From a virus: 42,594 bases of DNA. A program made the translations under genes and the position numbers. The DNA lies in IMG/VR virus record IMGVR_UViG_3300025942_000012, positions 1 through 42,594 of that record; one strand, 5' to 3'. Shown piece by piece: positions 24,273 to 31,787 of the stretch. Every line of letters starts with the position of its first letter. Within the stretch, counting starts at the first letter, position 1. The notes under the pieces are model-generated. The model had not been told where the DNA came from. It made no database searches and saw only the letters and a list, made by a program, of their open reading frames with translations.

Positions 24273-24707
24273 TCAGAAGACCTGCGTGCCGAGCGAGTAG
24301 AACGTCACCGCCGGGACCGCGCCCGCGTTGTTGATGACGACCATCCACTCCTTGCTGTTCGACTGCCCGACCGCGCCCGTGCCCGACAGCGTCACGCCCG
24401 TGCCCGCCGTCAGCGTCGAGGCGAACGCGCCGCCCGAGCTATTGCGGATGATGAAGCGGAACGAGTTGCCCGGGACCGGCGGGCGCCCGAAGACCGTGAG
24501 CGCGTCGATGATCTGCTGCGCGGTGGGCGTGTTGTCCGCGCGCGCCGCGCCGTTGCAGTCCCTGAGCACCAGCCCCTGCAGCAGGTCGCTCGCGAGGAAC
24601 GTGACGGGGGCAGCGGTGTTGTAGTTGGGGACGCCTGCTTGATCGGACGGGCGGAACACGTAGTCCACGATCCGCCGACCCATCGCCATGAGGCCAGTCG
24701 CGTGCAT
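24273..24707 (-). CDS. Virion protein next to the capsid gene (144 aa)
   Basis: It contains FLASDLLQGLVLRDCNGAAR, a central QQIIDALTVFGRPPVPGNSF and beta strands (TLTAGTGVTLSGTGAVG, KEWMVVINNAGAVPAVTFY). ATG at 24707 follows AGGTGA; an earlier in-frame start at 24767 lacks such a signal and falls in the hairpin. The strand-turn pattern ending in a valine-rich piece fits a capsid decoration or neck protein. No specific family recognised. Confidence 0.5.
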   Translation of the reverse strand: MHATGLMAMGRRIVDYVFRPSDQAGVPNYNTAAPVTFLASDLLQGLVLRDCNGAARADNTPTAQQIIDALTVFGRPPVPGNSFRFIIRNSSGGAFASTLTAGTGVTLSGTGAVGQSNSKEWMVVINNAGAVPAVTFYSLGTQVF

Positions 24708-24825
24708 GAGATCACCTCGTCTGAACAGCCACGTTCCGCGTGGAACCATTGCCACGCGGCGACTCAAGACCTTGACTCAGCGCGCGGCAGGAAGGGGACC
24801 GCCCACCGCGCGCCTAGCTACGAGA
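24708..24825 (-). terminator. Intergenic hairpin region after the major capsid gene
   Basis: Between capsid and the next late gene lie two stems. A perfect 8-bp one is CCGCGTGG/CCACGCGG (24736-24759, 8-nt loop); the other has arms GCGCGCGG/CCGCGCGC with an 18-nt loop (about 24780-24813). Neither is followed by a U-run on the minus strand, so full termination is unlikely. Partial termination or an mRNA-processing/stability role, boosting capsid relative to downstream genes, is more likely. Confidence 0.45.
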
Positions 24826-25743
24826 CTACGCCCCGGCAGTCCCGTAGATGTTCTGCCACAAGAACGCGTCCCACGCCTGCCGGAAACGCACCTTGTAGAT
24901 CCGGTTGCCCGTCCTGGCGTCCTGCATGGCAGGCGCCGCCGTGATCCCCACGCGGTCCACGCACACGAGGCCGTGCGTTTCCTTCGCCGAGGCGACGAGG
25001 TACCACGCGTCCTGATCCGTGAGGTAGGGGTTCGTGAGGATCGTGATGTTGCGCCGACGCTTGATCGGGTTCACATCGTTGTCGTTGCTGCCGGGCAGCT
25101 GCGTGCTGTTGAGCAGCCGGTCGGCCAGCATCTCCAGCTGCGGCGGCACGTAGAGGATCCAGTTCATCACGGGCGCGACCAGCTGCCCTGACTCCAGCTT
25201 CGTGTCGGTCTGCACGTCCACGATGGCCTGATTGAGCGAGTCGTAGCTGAGGTCGGCGTCCGTCGCCGGGCGGTTGCGCGCGGTGCCCCCGCCCGCCAGG
25301 ACGTGCGCCGTGTTGAACAGCGACACGCCGTCAGGCGCCAGCTGCGTGGTGAACCCCAGGTTGAACGGGATCGCCGCGTACTTCTCCTGCACGACGCGCG
25401 CGGAGAACGCGAGCCACGACGCCTGCCGCTGCAGCACGTCGAACTGGTCGTCCTCCAGGGCCGTCTCGGTGACTTCGAACCCCAGGCCGAACTCGACCGG
25501 CGTCACGTCCTTGCTGTAGCCGGGCCGGATGAGGTCGAACGCGTAGACGCTGCCCTCGGGCTTCTCGGGCACGTCGCCGAACGGCGTGACCGTCTGGAAG
25601 CGTTCGAACTTCCGCGAGGACGACTTCTTCGAATAGACATCCGGCCAGATCGCCGGAAGCTCCTTCAACTGCTTGCCGAGCAGCGCGTACACCGTTTTGT
25701 CTACGTTGTCGTAGAGCGCGGCAAAAGTTCCTCTAACCTGCAT
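24826..25743 (-). CDS. Major capsid protein (gpT-like, 305 aa)
   Basis: This protein forms the icosahedral shell. The sequence has the gpT/HK97-type order: an N-terminal helix and YSKKSSSRKFERFQTVTPFGD, then FGLGFEVTETALEDDQFDVL, an E-loop-like segment with KYAAIPFNLGFT, FNTAHVLAGGGTARNRPATD and DAWYLVASAKETHGLVCVD. About 300 residues is usual for the family. ATG at 25743 has AGGAG. The decoration-like gene and scaffold-like protein upstream and the adaptor downstream agree with the call. No fused maturation protease is visible. Confidence 0.8.
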   Translation of the reverse strand: MQVRGTFAALYDNVDKTVYALLGKQLKELPAIWPDVYSKKSSSRKFERFQTVTPFGDVPEKPEGSVYAFDLIRPGYSKDVTPVEFGLGFEVTETALEDDQFDVLQRQASWLAFSARVVQEKYAAIPFNLGFTTQLAPDGVSLFNTAHVLAGGGTARNRPATDADLSYDSLNQAIVDVQTDTKLESGQLVAPVMNWILYVPPQLEMLADRLLNSTQLPGSNDNDVNPIKRRRNITILTNPYLTDQDAWYLVASAKETHGLVCVDRVGITAAPAMQDARTGNRIYKVRFRQAWDAFLWQNIYGTAGA

Positions 25744-25776
25744 GGCGTGCTCCTAGTTAGGAACGGGTTGCCGAGC

Positions 25777-26244
25777 TTAGGACCACAGCGGCGTGCGTGC
25801 CGCGTTGAGCCACTTGAACGCCACGCGCCCGTTGACATCGCCGACCGCGTCGAGCAGTTCGGTGATGGTGCAGGTCTTCGCGGTGGTTTCGGTGAGGTCG
25901 ATCCTGAAGATGTCGCGCGCGCCGTCGAGCACGATGCCGAACTGCGCGCCGACGTTGGCGAGCGCGAGCGCTCCCGTGTCCTGCACGCGGCCCTGGAACT
26001 CTGCCGTCTCGTCGGCCATGTAGACGCCGATCTTCCGGTCGGTGACGCCGGTCGCCGCTTCCGCCGCGACGCCGACGACCGTGTTGGCCGCAGGGTCCGA
26101 GGCGCCCTTCACGAGCTTCCCGGCGCTGAGCACCACGACGTGCCCCGGCTTGAAGGACTGCGACGCGCCCTCAAGGAAATACATGATCCGAGTGTTGCGG
26201 TACGGGCGGAACCCGTCCCCAGCCCCGGCTACAAAGGTGACCAT
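25777..26244 (-). CDS. Capsid decoration or head-stabilising protein candidate (155 aa)
   Basis: A beta-rich protein: GFRPYRNTRIMYFLEGASQ, KPGHVVVLSAGKLVKGA, then ANTVVGVAAEAATGV and RKIGVYMADETAEFQGRV. The pattern PGHVV-LS-GK-VK-GAS-D, then VVGVAAEAA, recalls DUF2190-type phage proteins that sit beside major capsid genes and decorate the head. ATG at 26244 has GAGGG. First gene after the late promoter at 26530-26558. Confidence 0.6.
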   Translation of the reverse strand: MVTFVAGAGDGFRPYRNTRIMYFLEGASQSFKPGHVVVLSAGKLVKGASDPAANTVVGVAAEAATGVTDRKIGVYMADETAEFQGRVQDTGALALANVGAQFGIVLDGARDIFRIDLTETTAKTCTITELLDAVGDVNGRVAFKWLNAARTPLWS

Positions 26245-26529
26245 AGAACCCTCGCCCTGATAGTCCGCGCGGGCGCGCAGACGTGGAAACTTCGGGGTTG
26301 CGGGTTGGCCTCGACGCAGTCGTGCGCGGCCAACCGAGGGCGCACGAGCAGCAGCACGCGCGGGGGATACACCGGAGCCAGCGCGCGCGTGACACGCCGG
26401 GGGGCGACGACGGGATGAAGGGGACGAATTGCTTGTCGGGGAACGGAGAGTAGGGGCCGCGCGCCGTGTCCACTGGAGTAAACCCGGCGCGCGGATCCAG
26501 TTACTCGACCGTCCCCGTCAAGCGCGATC
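26245..26529 (-). other. Long leader between the late promoter and the head genes
   Basis: About 280 nt lie between the promoter's -10 box and the first clear start at 26244. In one frame the beginning (GTG at 26473) has coding-like third positions for about 33 codons; the pattern then continues in another frame, as in a frameshifted or decayed small gene. No good ribosome-binding site precedes it. I call it a leader of unknown function that may contain a broken ORF. Confidence 0.4.
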
Positions 26530-26558
26530 AGTGTAGGGGCGCACCCCTACGGTGTCAA
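26530..26558 (-). promoter_or_regulatory. Strong late-region promoter with palindromic spacer
   Basis: On the minus strand: TTGACA (26553-26558), exactly 17 nt, TACACT (26530-26535). The spacer is almost entirely the inverted repeat GTAGGGG/CCCCTAC with a 4-nt loop (26533-26550), a probable operator for a phage or host regulator. The promoter lies 2-4 nt past the stop of the upstream membrane-protein gene and faces the head and tail genes. The operator-like repeat does not match the early AACCCAGCGCT element. Confidence 0.75.
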
Positions 26559-26561
26559 CCC

Positions 26562-26762
26562 TCAGAACAGCGCGGGCGGCTCGGGGCCGAACAGCACGTA
26601 GAGGATCACCAGCGCCGCGAACGCGAACCGCAGCAGCGTGATGGCCGGGCCTGCCGGGATCGGCATCCCCACCAGTTCCAGCAGCAGCGGGATCACCACG
26701 GCGAGGATGACGACGAGGATCACGGCGTACACGACGCGCCAGAGCAGCGCCTTGATGTTCAC
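26562..26762 (-). CDS. Small membrane protein with two spans (66 aa)
   Basis: Two hydrophobic segments: YAVILVVILAVVIPLLLELV (about residues 12-31) and TLLRFAFAALVILYVLFG (about 42-59), joined by a short GMPIPAGPA turn, with basic residues at the N terminus. The size and hairpin topology match class II holins, but it sits just before the head genes rather than beside an endolysin. GTG at 26762 has GGAGG; it ends just before the late promoter. Membrane localisation is clear; holin function is only a candidate. Confidence 0.55.
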   Translation of the reverse strand: MNIKALLWRVVYAVILVVILAVVIPLLLELVGMPIPAGPAITLLRFAFAALVILYVLFGPEPPALF

Positions 26763-26770
26763 GGTGCCTC

Positions 26771-27445
26771 CTACGGCTGGGGATCCTCCGAGGTTGCATC
26801 GAGCGCGCCAGCAGCATCGTCGGGCGACACCAGCGTGTCGCGTCCGATCTTGATCCCGCCGACCACGTCGCCGACCGCCTCGCTATCTTCGGGGCTGAGG
26901 CCGCGCGCGTGCGCCGCCGCCACCGCCGACTCCTTGAGTGCCCGCCCGGTCATCGTCCTGGCGTGCTTCTCGTGCTGCTTGGCCTTGATGCGCCGGTAGA
27001 GCGCCATCGGCATCTTCATCAGCGCTTCTTTGCCGCCCTCGGAGCGCCTGACGAACTCGTCGCCCTTGAACGGGTTGCTGATCACGTCGTCGGTCTGCAG
27101 TTCGGTCCACCGCACGGGCGCGTAGCCCAGCGACTGTTGCGCGATGTGGTGGCGGTTCGGCATCGCGAGGTTGATCCAGCGCAGGTACCACTTGCGCCTG
27201 ACGCCGCGCGGATCCTCGTGCTCCTCGGGTTCGTCCTTCAACCGGATCGGCAGCGCGTTCGGGAGCGTCGGGTCGGTCAACCGGCGCTCGGCAACCGCGA
27301 TGTTTTCGAAGTCCTTGAACGCGTCGAGCAGGGCTTCGTCGCTGACCTTCAGCCCCTGCTGCTTGATCGTCTCGCGCAGGCGTCCGCGCACCGACTTCTG
27401 CAGCTTCTCGGTTTCGATCTCCAGGCGCGACTTCTTGCGGTCCAT
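26771..27445 (-). CDS. Structural-region protein, unknown function (224 aa)
   Basis: A charged protein with an N-terminal helix (RLEIETEKLQKSVRGRLRET), a central KWYLRWINLAMPNRHHIAQQ with strands (GYAPVRWTELQTDDVISNPF) and an acidic C terminus. Its place just upstream of the late promoter and after the scaffold-like gene suggests assembly or head function. It is a conserved type of phage hypothetical protein by look, but I cannot name it. ATG at 27445 follows an ACTGGAG that lies within the previous gene's end. Confidence 0.6.
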   Translation of the reverse strand: MDRKKSRLEIETEKLQKSVRGRLRETIKQQGLKVSDEALLDAFKDFENIAVAERRLTDPTLPNALPIRLKDEPEEHEDPRGVRRKWYLRWINLAMPNRHHIAQQSLGYAPVRWTELQTDDVISNPFKGDEFVRRSEGGKEALMKMPMALYRRIKAKQHEKHARTMTGRALKESAVAAAHARGLSPEDSEAVGDVVGGIKIGRDTLVSPDDAAGALDATSEDPQP

Positions 27446-27448
27446 GCA

Positions 27449-28399
27449 CTACTCCAGTCGGTTCGGCGCGCCGGGCACGAAGCGCTCCAGCGACGCGTTG
27501 ATCGTCTCGTCCTTCATGCCCGTCGAGCGCAAACGCTCGCGGAAGACATCGTCCAGCTGCGGCGTCGCCCTGGGGCGCCCGCCCGGGGCTTCGGTGAACA
27601 GCGGCGGGCGCAGCGCGCCCCGCTGCGGCACCGCGCGGCCCGGCTGCGGCGCACGCCCGTGGCCGTTGGGCGGCGTGGTGCCGAGCATCGTCTGCGTGCC
27701 GAGCGCCATCATCAGCACCGCCTGCTGCACTTCGGGGTTCCCCAGGTGCTCGGGCGGCGTGGCCTGCAGCCCCTGGTAGACGAGGTTGCGGTCGATGCCG
27801 AACTGGTCGGCCACACCCAGGACGTGCGCGATCACCGGCTGCGAGGCCAGCGACTGCGTGGTCTGCTGGAGCGGCGCCAGGGCTTTGTTGAGCAGCGCCT
27901 CGGTGCGCTTGCGGTCGCGCAGCACGATGCGCGCGGCGGTGCGGATGTCGGGCTGGCCCTCGGTGTCATAGAGGCCCAGGTCGTGCGCGACCTCCTGCGC
28001 CTCGGCGAACAGCTGCTTGTCGTCCTCGGTCGGCGTGCCGGGCTTTGCCTCGGGGGGCTTGCCGAGCGCGGCACTCTGCAGCAGTTCCATCCCGCCGGGC
28101 AGCGACATGACCTGCCGCAGCAGTTCCTGCGACTGCTGCAGGTTGCCCTCGGCCATCTGGCGCCGCTCGCGCTCGCGCACGAGATCGGTGACGACGGTGC
28201 GACGGCCCGGCTGCGGCGCGCCCTCTTCCTCGGGCAGGTCGTCGTCGTCGGGTGGGGGCGGTTCGTCAGGGTCCGCGAGCGGCTGCGTCAGGTCGGGCGG
28301 CGGTGCCTCCTGCGGGGCTTGCGCGGGCTGGGGCAGGGTCTGCGCGGTCGCCGGGGGCATCCCGCCACCGGCATCTTCCAACACGATCTCATCGGCCAT
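27449..28399 (-). CDS. Scaffold-like protein (316 aa)
   Basis: An acidic, Pro/Asp-rich N-terminal third (PPPDDDDLPEEEGAP) is followed by a long helical stretch (TVVTDLVRERERRQMAEGNL, then DLGLYDTEGQPDIRTAARIV) and a Pro/Gly/Arg-rich part before the C-terminal helix (LRSTGMKDETINASLERFV). Acidic, helical proteins just upstream of capsid genes are usually scaffolds that are lost or degraded during capsid maturation. ATG at 28399 follows GGAG. Role inferred from order and composition. Confidence 0.55.
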   Translation of the reverse strand: MADEIVLEDAGGGMPPATAQTLPQPAQAPQEAPPPDLTQPLADPDEPPPPDDDDLPEEEGAPQPGRRTVVTDLVRERERRQMAEGNLQQSQELLRQVMSLPGGMELLQSAALGKPPEAKPGTPTEDDKQLFAEAQEVAHDLGLYDTEGQPDIRTAARIVLRDRKRTEALLNKALAPLQQTTQSLASQPVIAHVLGVADQFGIDRNLVYQGLQATPPEHLGNPEVQQAVLMMALGTQTMLGTTPPNGHGRAPQPGRAVPQRGALRPPLFTEAPGGRPRATPQLDDVFRERLRSTGMKDETINASLERFVPGAPNRLE

Positions 28400-28401
28400 A
28401 C

Positions 28402-28692
28402 TCACTCCACAACAGCATCGATAGCCGTCTCAGGGACTAGCACGCACGGCCAGTCGTTCACGCGCACCTCCTCGGCGGCGAAGGCGTCGAAGATCACACG
28501 GTCGTGCAACTCTACGCTCGTGACGGCCTCGCCGGTCTGCAGCACGAGGCCCAGGGCTTGCTCGCGCACGTAGCCCGGCAGCACGAGCAGGCCGACGGCG
28601 CGCACGCGCGGCGGCAGCGCGATGAGCACCAGATCTTTCCGCAGGCGCTCGGGGAACGTCACGCTGGGCACGAGGTCGGCGCGCGCGCTCAC
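28402..28692 (-). CDS. GroES-like co-chaperonin (96 aa)
   Basis: Caps the host GroEL chamber. Residues run as in GroES: a start strand (RLRKDLVLIALPPRV) that reads like the GroES RPL(G/H)DRV(L/V)V region, the mobile-loop-like GLLVLPGYVREQALG, then VLQTG, DRVIFDAFAAEEV (roof/Gly-loop side) and the end strand CVLVPETAIDAVVE. The length is right for GroES (about 95-100). GTG at 28692 overlaps the upstream stop (TGA/GTG). No GroEL is visible, so it would work with host GroEL to fold capsid proteins, as T4 gp31 does. The family is judged by pattern. Confidence 0.7.
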   Translation of the reverse strand: MSARADLVPSVTFPERLRKDLVLIALPPRVRAVGLLVLPGYVREQALGLVLQTGEAVTSVELHDRVIFDAFAAEEVRVNDWPCVLVPETAIDAVVE

Positions 28693-28910
28693 TCCGTCCC
28701 AACCTCGCTCTCGGGATCGTTGAACACGACGGCCTTGATCGCCCACATCGCCGCCGTCTCCAGTTCGGTGATCGCGACGGCGCGCTGCCGCGACTCGGGG
28801 CACTTCTCCTCGATGGCGCGCTTCACGCGGCTGAACTCGTCGCGCAGGGCGGTGATGCGGATCAGCCCGTCGGCACTGGGCTTGTGGTAGGCGAAGGGCT
28901 TGTCGATCAC
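28689..28910 (-). CDS. Acb2/Tad1 hairpin-like anti-defence protein (73 aa)
   Basis: Seen: FAYHKPSADGLIRITALRDE, then RAIEEKCPESRQRAVAITEL and ETAAMWAIKAVVF. This matches the phage family with F-x-YH-x-P, then P-x-SRE-x-x-x-ALT-x-LE-A-x-MW-A (Acb2/Tad1 hairpin domain). Its Acb2 members bind cyclic nucleotides and blunt CBASS or Thoeris signalling. Length about 73 is typical. It overlaps genes on both sides by 4 nt and sits in the virion operon between portal and GroES-like genes. Activity on a given second messenger cannot be told from sequence. Confidence 0.7.
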   Translation of the reverse strand: MIDKPFAYHKPSADGLIRITALRDEFSRVKRAIEEKCPESRQRAVAITELETAAMWAIKAVVFNDPESEVGTE

Positions 28911-29251
28911 TGTGAAAGCTCCACGTTAGGGCCGAGCGACGGGCGCGGTGTCTCACTCGGCGTTGCCGCCGCGAGCTTGCGCTTCTCGTCCTCCAGCAGT
29001 TGCGTCGGCAGGTTGATCAAGCGGCCCGCCGCGACGCGGGCGGCGACCAGGGCGATGGTCTTCGGCCCGACCTCGGCCACCGGCTCGGTGCGCGCGAGGT
29101 GCTCGATCTGGTCGGTGAAGGTGCGCTGGCCGTAGAGCTTGTTCGCTTCCGCGCAGACGATGGCCCAGCCGGTGGAGGCGAGCAGCGTCTCCAGATCCGC
29201 CACGCGCTGCTGCAACGCATCGAGGTCCACCTCGGGCCGCGCGCGTCTCAC
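28907..29251 (-). CDS. Small protein beside the portal gene, unknown (114 aa)
   Basis: Helical throughout (DALQQRVADLETLLASTGWA, then a FTDQIEHLARTEP stretch and ALVAARVAAGRLINLPTQLL). GTG at 29251 overlaps the portal stop by 4 nt. No membrane segment, one cysteine only. It resembles small phage structural-region proteins with coiled-coil potential but has no recognised family. Confidence 0.6.
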   Translation of the reverse strand: MRRARPEVDLDALQQRVADLETLLASTGWAIVCAEANKLYGQRTFTDQIEHLARTEPVAEVGPKTIALVAARVAAGRLINLPTQLLEDEKRKLAAATPSETPRPSLGPNVELSQ

Positions 29252-31449
29252 ATCGGCCTCTGGTTCATGCTCGTCATCATGTTGGCGAGCAGGTCAGGCG
29301 ACACGTTCGGCATCCCCGGCGGCGGCGCGGGCGGCGGCTCGGGTGGGCCTTGTGGCGGCGGGGGCGGGCCTCCAGCCGGGGGGCCGGGTGGCCCTGGCGG
29401 CGGTCCACCGCCTGCGGGAGGAGGGCCACCCGGGGGCGGCGGGGCACCAGCACCCGGCCCGCCCGGCGGCGGTGCCCCTGGCTGGCCTGGAGGCGCGCCA
29501 GGAGGCGCAGGCGGCTGCTGCGCGGCCATCTGCGCGGCCTGCGCCTGCTGCTCCTGCCAGCCTTTCAACGAGCGCATCAGCTGCCCCTTGTTCGGCGAGT
29601 CGTACAAGCTCAGCGCCTGTTCGAACAGCGGGATGATCACGTCGGGGCTGGCGAAGACCTGCTGCAGCGACGGGTTCATCTGCGCGAACCCGCCCATGAC
29701 CTGCATGAACCCGTTGTAGTTGCTCCGCTGCTTCGACTTGTCGGCGCTCTCCACCGAGCCGTGCGGCTTGCCGTGGAACGTGCCCGCCAGGGCTTCGCCC
29801 GTGATGCCGCCCTCGGCGAGGTCAATCGAGCGGAACTCCAGCTGCCGCATGAAGCGCTCGCTGGGTTCCAGCGGCTCTTCGTCCGCAGCCCGGCGCCACA
29901 ACTCGTGGCGGATCTTAAACAGGTCTTCCATCGTCTCTTGAATGTTGCGAACCTGCTCTTCGATCCTGACAAAGCTCTGCTCGGTGACCATCTGCACTTC
30001 GCCCAGCGTGCGCGACTCCTGGGGGGCACTGCCGAGCGTCACGTCGTTCAATCCCGAGAGGCGCTCGGCGGCGTCGATGATGCCCTGCTCGCGCCCGGCC
30101 ATCGACCCGGGCACGTCAGGGATCACGACCGGCTGCACGTCGTTCATGTCCTGCACGGTGATGACGGCGCCGACGCCCCACGGCTCTTCGTCCATGTCCC
30201 AGCCGCTGTTCCGCAGCCGCTTGATGGGCGCGTTGTTCACGAGGTTGCTGCGGTCGGCGACGGCGTTGCGCGTGCCCATATGCTCTTCGCCGATGCTCGC
30301 GAGCTTATCGACGTGGCTGTCGCCGTAGACGTTCAGCGGGTTCGGCGCCGGGCGGAACAGCAGGTAGCGCGGCAGGCCGATGTCGTCCAGCTGGATGCGG
30401 AGGATCTGCTTGTGAATCGCGGACAGCGTGATGAGGTACCACTCCTCGCAGCCGTCCTTGTCGAGGTCGAGCAGGACGTGCAGTTCCCAGAGTTCTTTCT
30501 CGATGGTGGTCGGCGTGGTCTGCGGCGCCACGTCGATGCCTGACGCGTTGACGCTCTGCGGCAGTTCGGTGCGCGTACGATCGCTGGTCGCGGCCAGCTG
30601 ATCGACGGCGTCCTTGTCGTAGATGCCGGTCTTCGCGCGGTACTGCAGTTCCTTCAGCCGCCGCCAGAAGCGCTTCGCATAGCACCAGACCTCCGAGTCG
30701 TCCTGGGCGTGCGCGGGCAGCATCAGGAAGTCGCGCAGGCTGATGTTCCGGTAGCTCGGGCCGCGCCTGACCGGCACGTATTCATCGACCGCCGTGTGCA
30801 ACGCGCCCTGCGTGGCCGGGTCGTCACTCTCGACGTAGCCGCCCGTGTCCTCGTTGACCATCGGCTGGAACGACGCGTCCTCGCCGAGCGCGAAGCCGCC
30901 GTCCTCGTTCATCTGTGGGCGCAGCTGCCGCATCGACCGGCGCTTGATCATGTCGGCGCGCTCGCTGCACTCCAGCACGCCAGTGCCCTCGACGAGCGCC
31001 AGCTGCAGGGTGCGCTGCAGCCAGCCCTGGAGGCGCTCCTCTTCCAGCTTCCACTGGTGGAACTCTTCGACCATCGCCGCGCGCTCAGCGGCACGCCCCC
31101 AGCCATCGACCACCCACACCGGCTCGACAAACACGGTCTTGACGAAGCGTGCGCGCATCGCGTCGATCTTCTCGGCGACGATCCATGTCGAGAGGTCGGC
31201 GGCACCAGGGAAGGGCAGGTCGCGCACGTTGCGCTTGCCCTGCTTGTAGAGCCAGTGCCAGTAGTCGAGATCGCCGCCGGGCGCGATGACCGGCCCACGC
31301 GCCTGGAGCGCGCGGTCGATCTCTTCGGCGAGCATCTGGACGAGTTCGGTGTGTTGCTCCGTGTTGAGCTTTACGTCGAACGCGGTCTTCTCACGCTTCG
31401 GTGGCCCCGGCGGGCGACCGATGGTCTTCCCCGGCAGGTATGGCGGCAT
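29248..31449 (-). CDS. Portal protein (733 aa)
   Basis: Forms the dodecameric ring at the head vertex through which DNA enters and leaves. The order of features fits podoviral portals: an N-terminal LNTEQHTELVQMLAEEIDRALQ region, WHWLYKQGKRNVRDLPFPGAAD, a central ISLRDFLMLPAHAQDDSEVW, ITVQDMNDVQPVVIPDVPGS and a stem/wing helical part (EQSFVRIEEQVRNIQETMEDLF). The C-terminal 120 residues are a Pro/Gly-rich low-complexity tail with poly-PG runs. ATG at 31449; other starts upstream would overlap the neighbour. Size (P22-type about 725) agrees. Confidence 0.85.
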   Translation of the reverse strand: MPPYLPGKTIGRPPGPPKREKTAFDVKLNTEQHTELVQMLAEEIDRALQARGPVIAPGGDLDYWHWLYKQGKRNVRDLPFPGAADLSTWIVAEKIDAMRARFVKTVFVEPVWVVDGWGRAAERAAMVEEFHQWKLEEERLQGWLQRTLQLALVEGTGVLECSERADMIKRRSMRQLRPQMNEDGGFALGEDASFQPMVNEDTGGYVESDDPATQGALHTAVDEYVPVRRGPSYRNISLRDFLMLPAHAQDDSEVWCYAKRFWRRLKELQYRAKTGIYDKDAVDQLAATSDRTRTELPQSVNASGIDVAPQTTPTTIEKELWELHVLLDLDKDGCEEWYLITLSAIHKQILRIQLDDIGLPRYLLFRPAPNPLNVYGDSHVDKLASIGEEHMGTRNAVADRSNLVNNAPIKRLRNSGWDMDEEPWGVGAVITVQDMNDVQPVVIPDVPGSMAGREQGIIDAAERLSGLNDVTLGSAPQESRTLGEVQMVTEQSFVRIEEQVRNIQETMEDLFKIRHELWRRAADEEPLEPSERFMRQLEFRSIDLAEGGITGEALAGTFHGKPHGSVESADKSKQRSNYNGFMQVMGGFAQMNPSLQQVFASPDVIIPLFEQALSLYDSPNKGQLMRSLKGWQEQQAQAAQMAAQQPPAPPGAPPGQPGAPPPGGPGAGAPPPPGGPPPAGGGPPPGPPGPPAGGPPPPPQGPPEPPPAPPPGMPNVSPDLLANMMTSMNQRPM

Positions 31450-31460
31450 GAGCCGAGAGT

Positions 31461-31787
31461 CTACCGCTTTTTGCCGCCGCTCTTCGGCTTCGGCTTCGGA
31501 CGCGGTTGGCTCAGGGCGGGGAAGGTGCCAGTGGTTTGCATCGGGGTGGCCTCGCAGCGTTCGCAGGACTCGACGTAGTGGTGAAGCACGCCGAGGATAC
31601 ACCCTTCGGCCTTCCAGGCGCGATGGCACCGCCGACACTCGACCCAGGTGTCGTAATCGGCAGCACCGTGCGCGGCGCGGATGTCGTCAGCCGTGTAGGG
31701 GAGGGTCGGGCACGATGATCGGTTGGACGCGCGTCGTGCCCGAAGGGACGCATGACCCACAGTGACTCCCCGGCCCTTGTAGGTCAC
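31461..31787 (-). CDS. Small zinc-binding protein before the portal (up to 108 aa)
   Basis: Core: PYTADDIRAAHGAADYDTWV, ECRRCHRAWKAEGC, GVLHHYVESCERC, then a Lys/Pro-rich tail. Four Cys and several His make one zinc site. The start is uncertain: GTG at 31787 or 31760 both overlap the previous small gene, and no clear ribosome-binding site marks either. It ends 11 nt before portal. The DYDTW-x-EC-x-x-C pattern recurs in small phage proteins but has no known function to me. Confidence 0.55.
   Translation of the reverse strand: MTYKGRGVTVGHASLRARRASNRSSCPTLPYTADDIRAAHGAADYDTWVECRRCHRAWKAEGCILGVLHHYVESCERCEATPMQTTGTFPALSQPRPKPKPKSGGKKR

Noticed and set aside
26466-26999. Plus-strand gene after ACTGGAG at 26470
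   Set aside because: The frame is antisense to the membrane protein and the following gene, begins inside the late leader and has no protein-like content.
29248-31638. Longer portal start at 31638
   Set aside because: It would overlap the small zinc protein over most of its length; the extra residues are Arg-rich and lack portal character.
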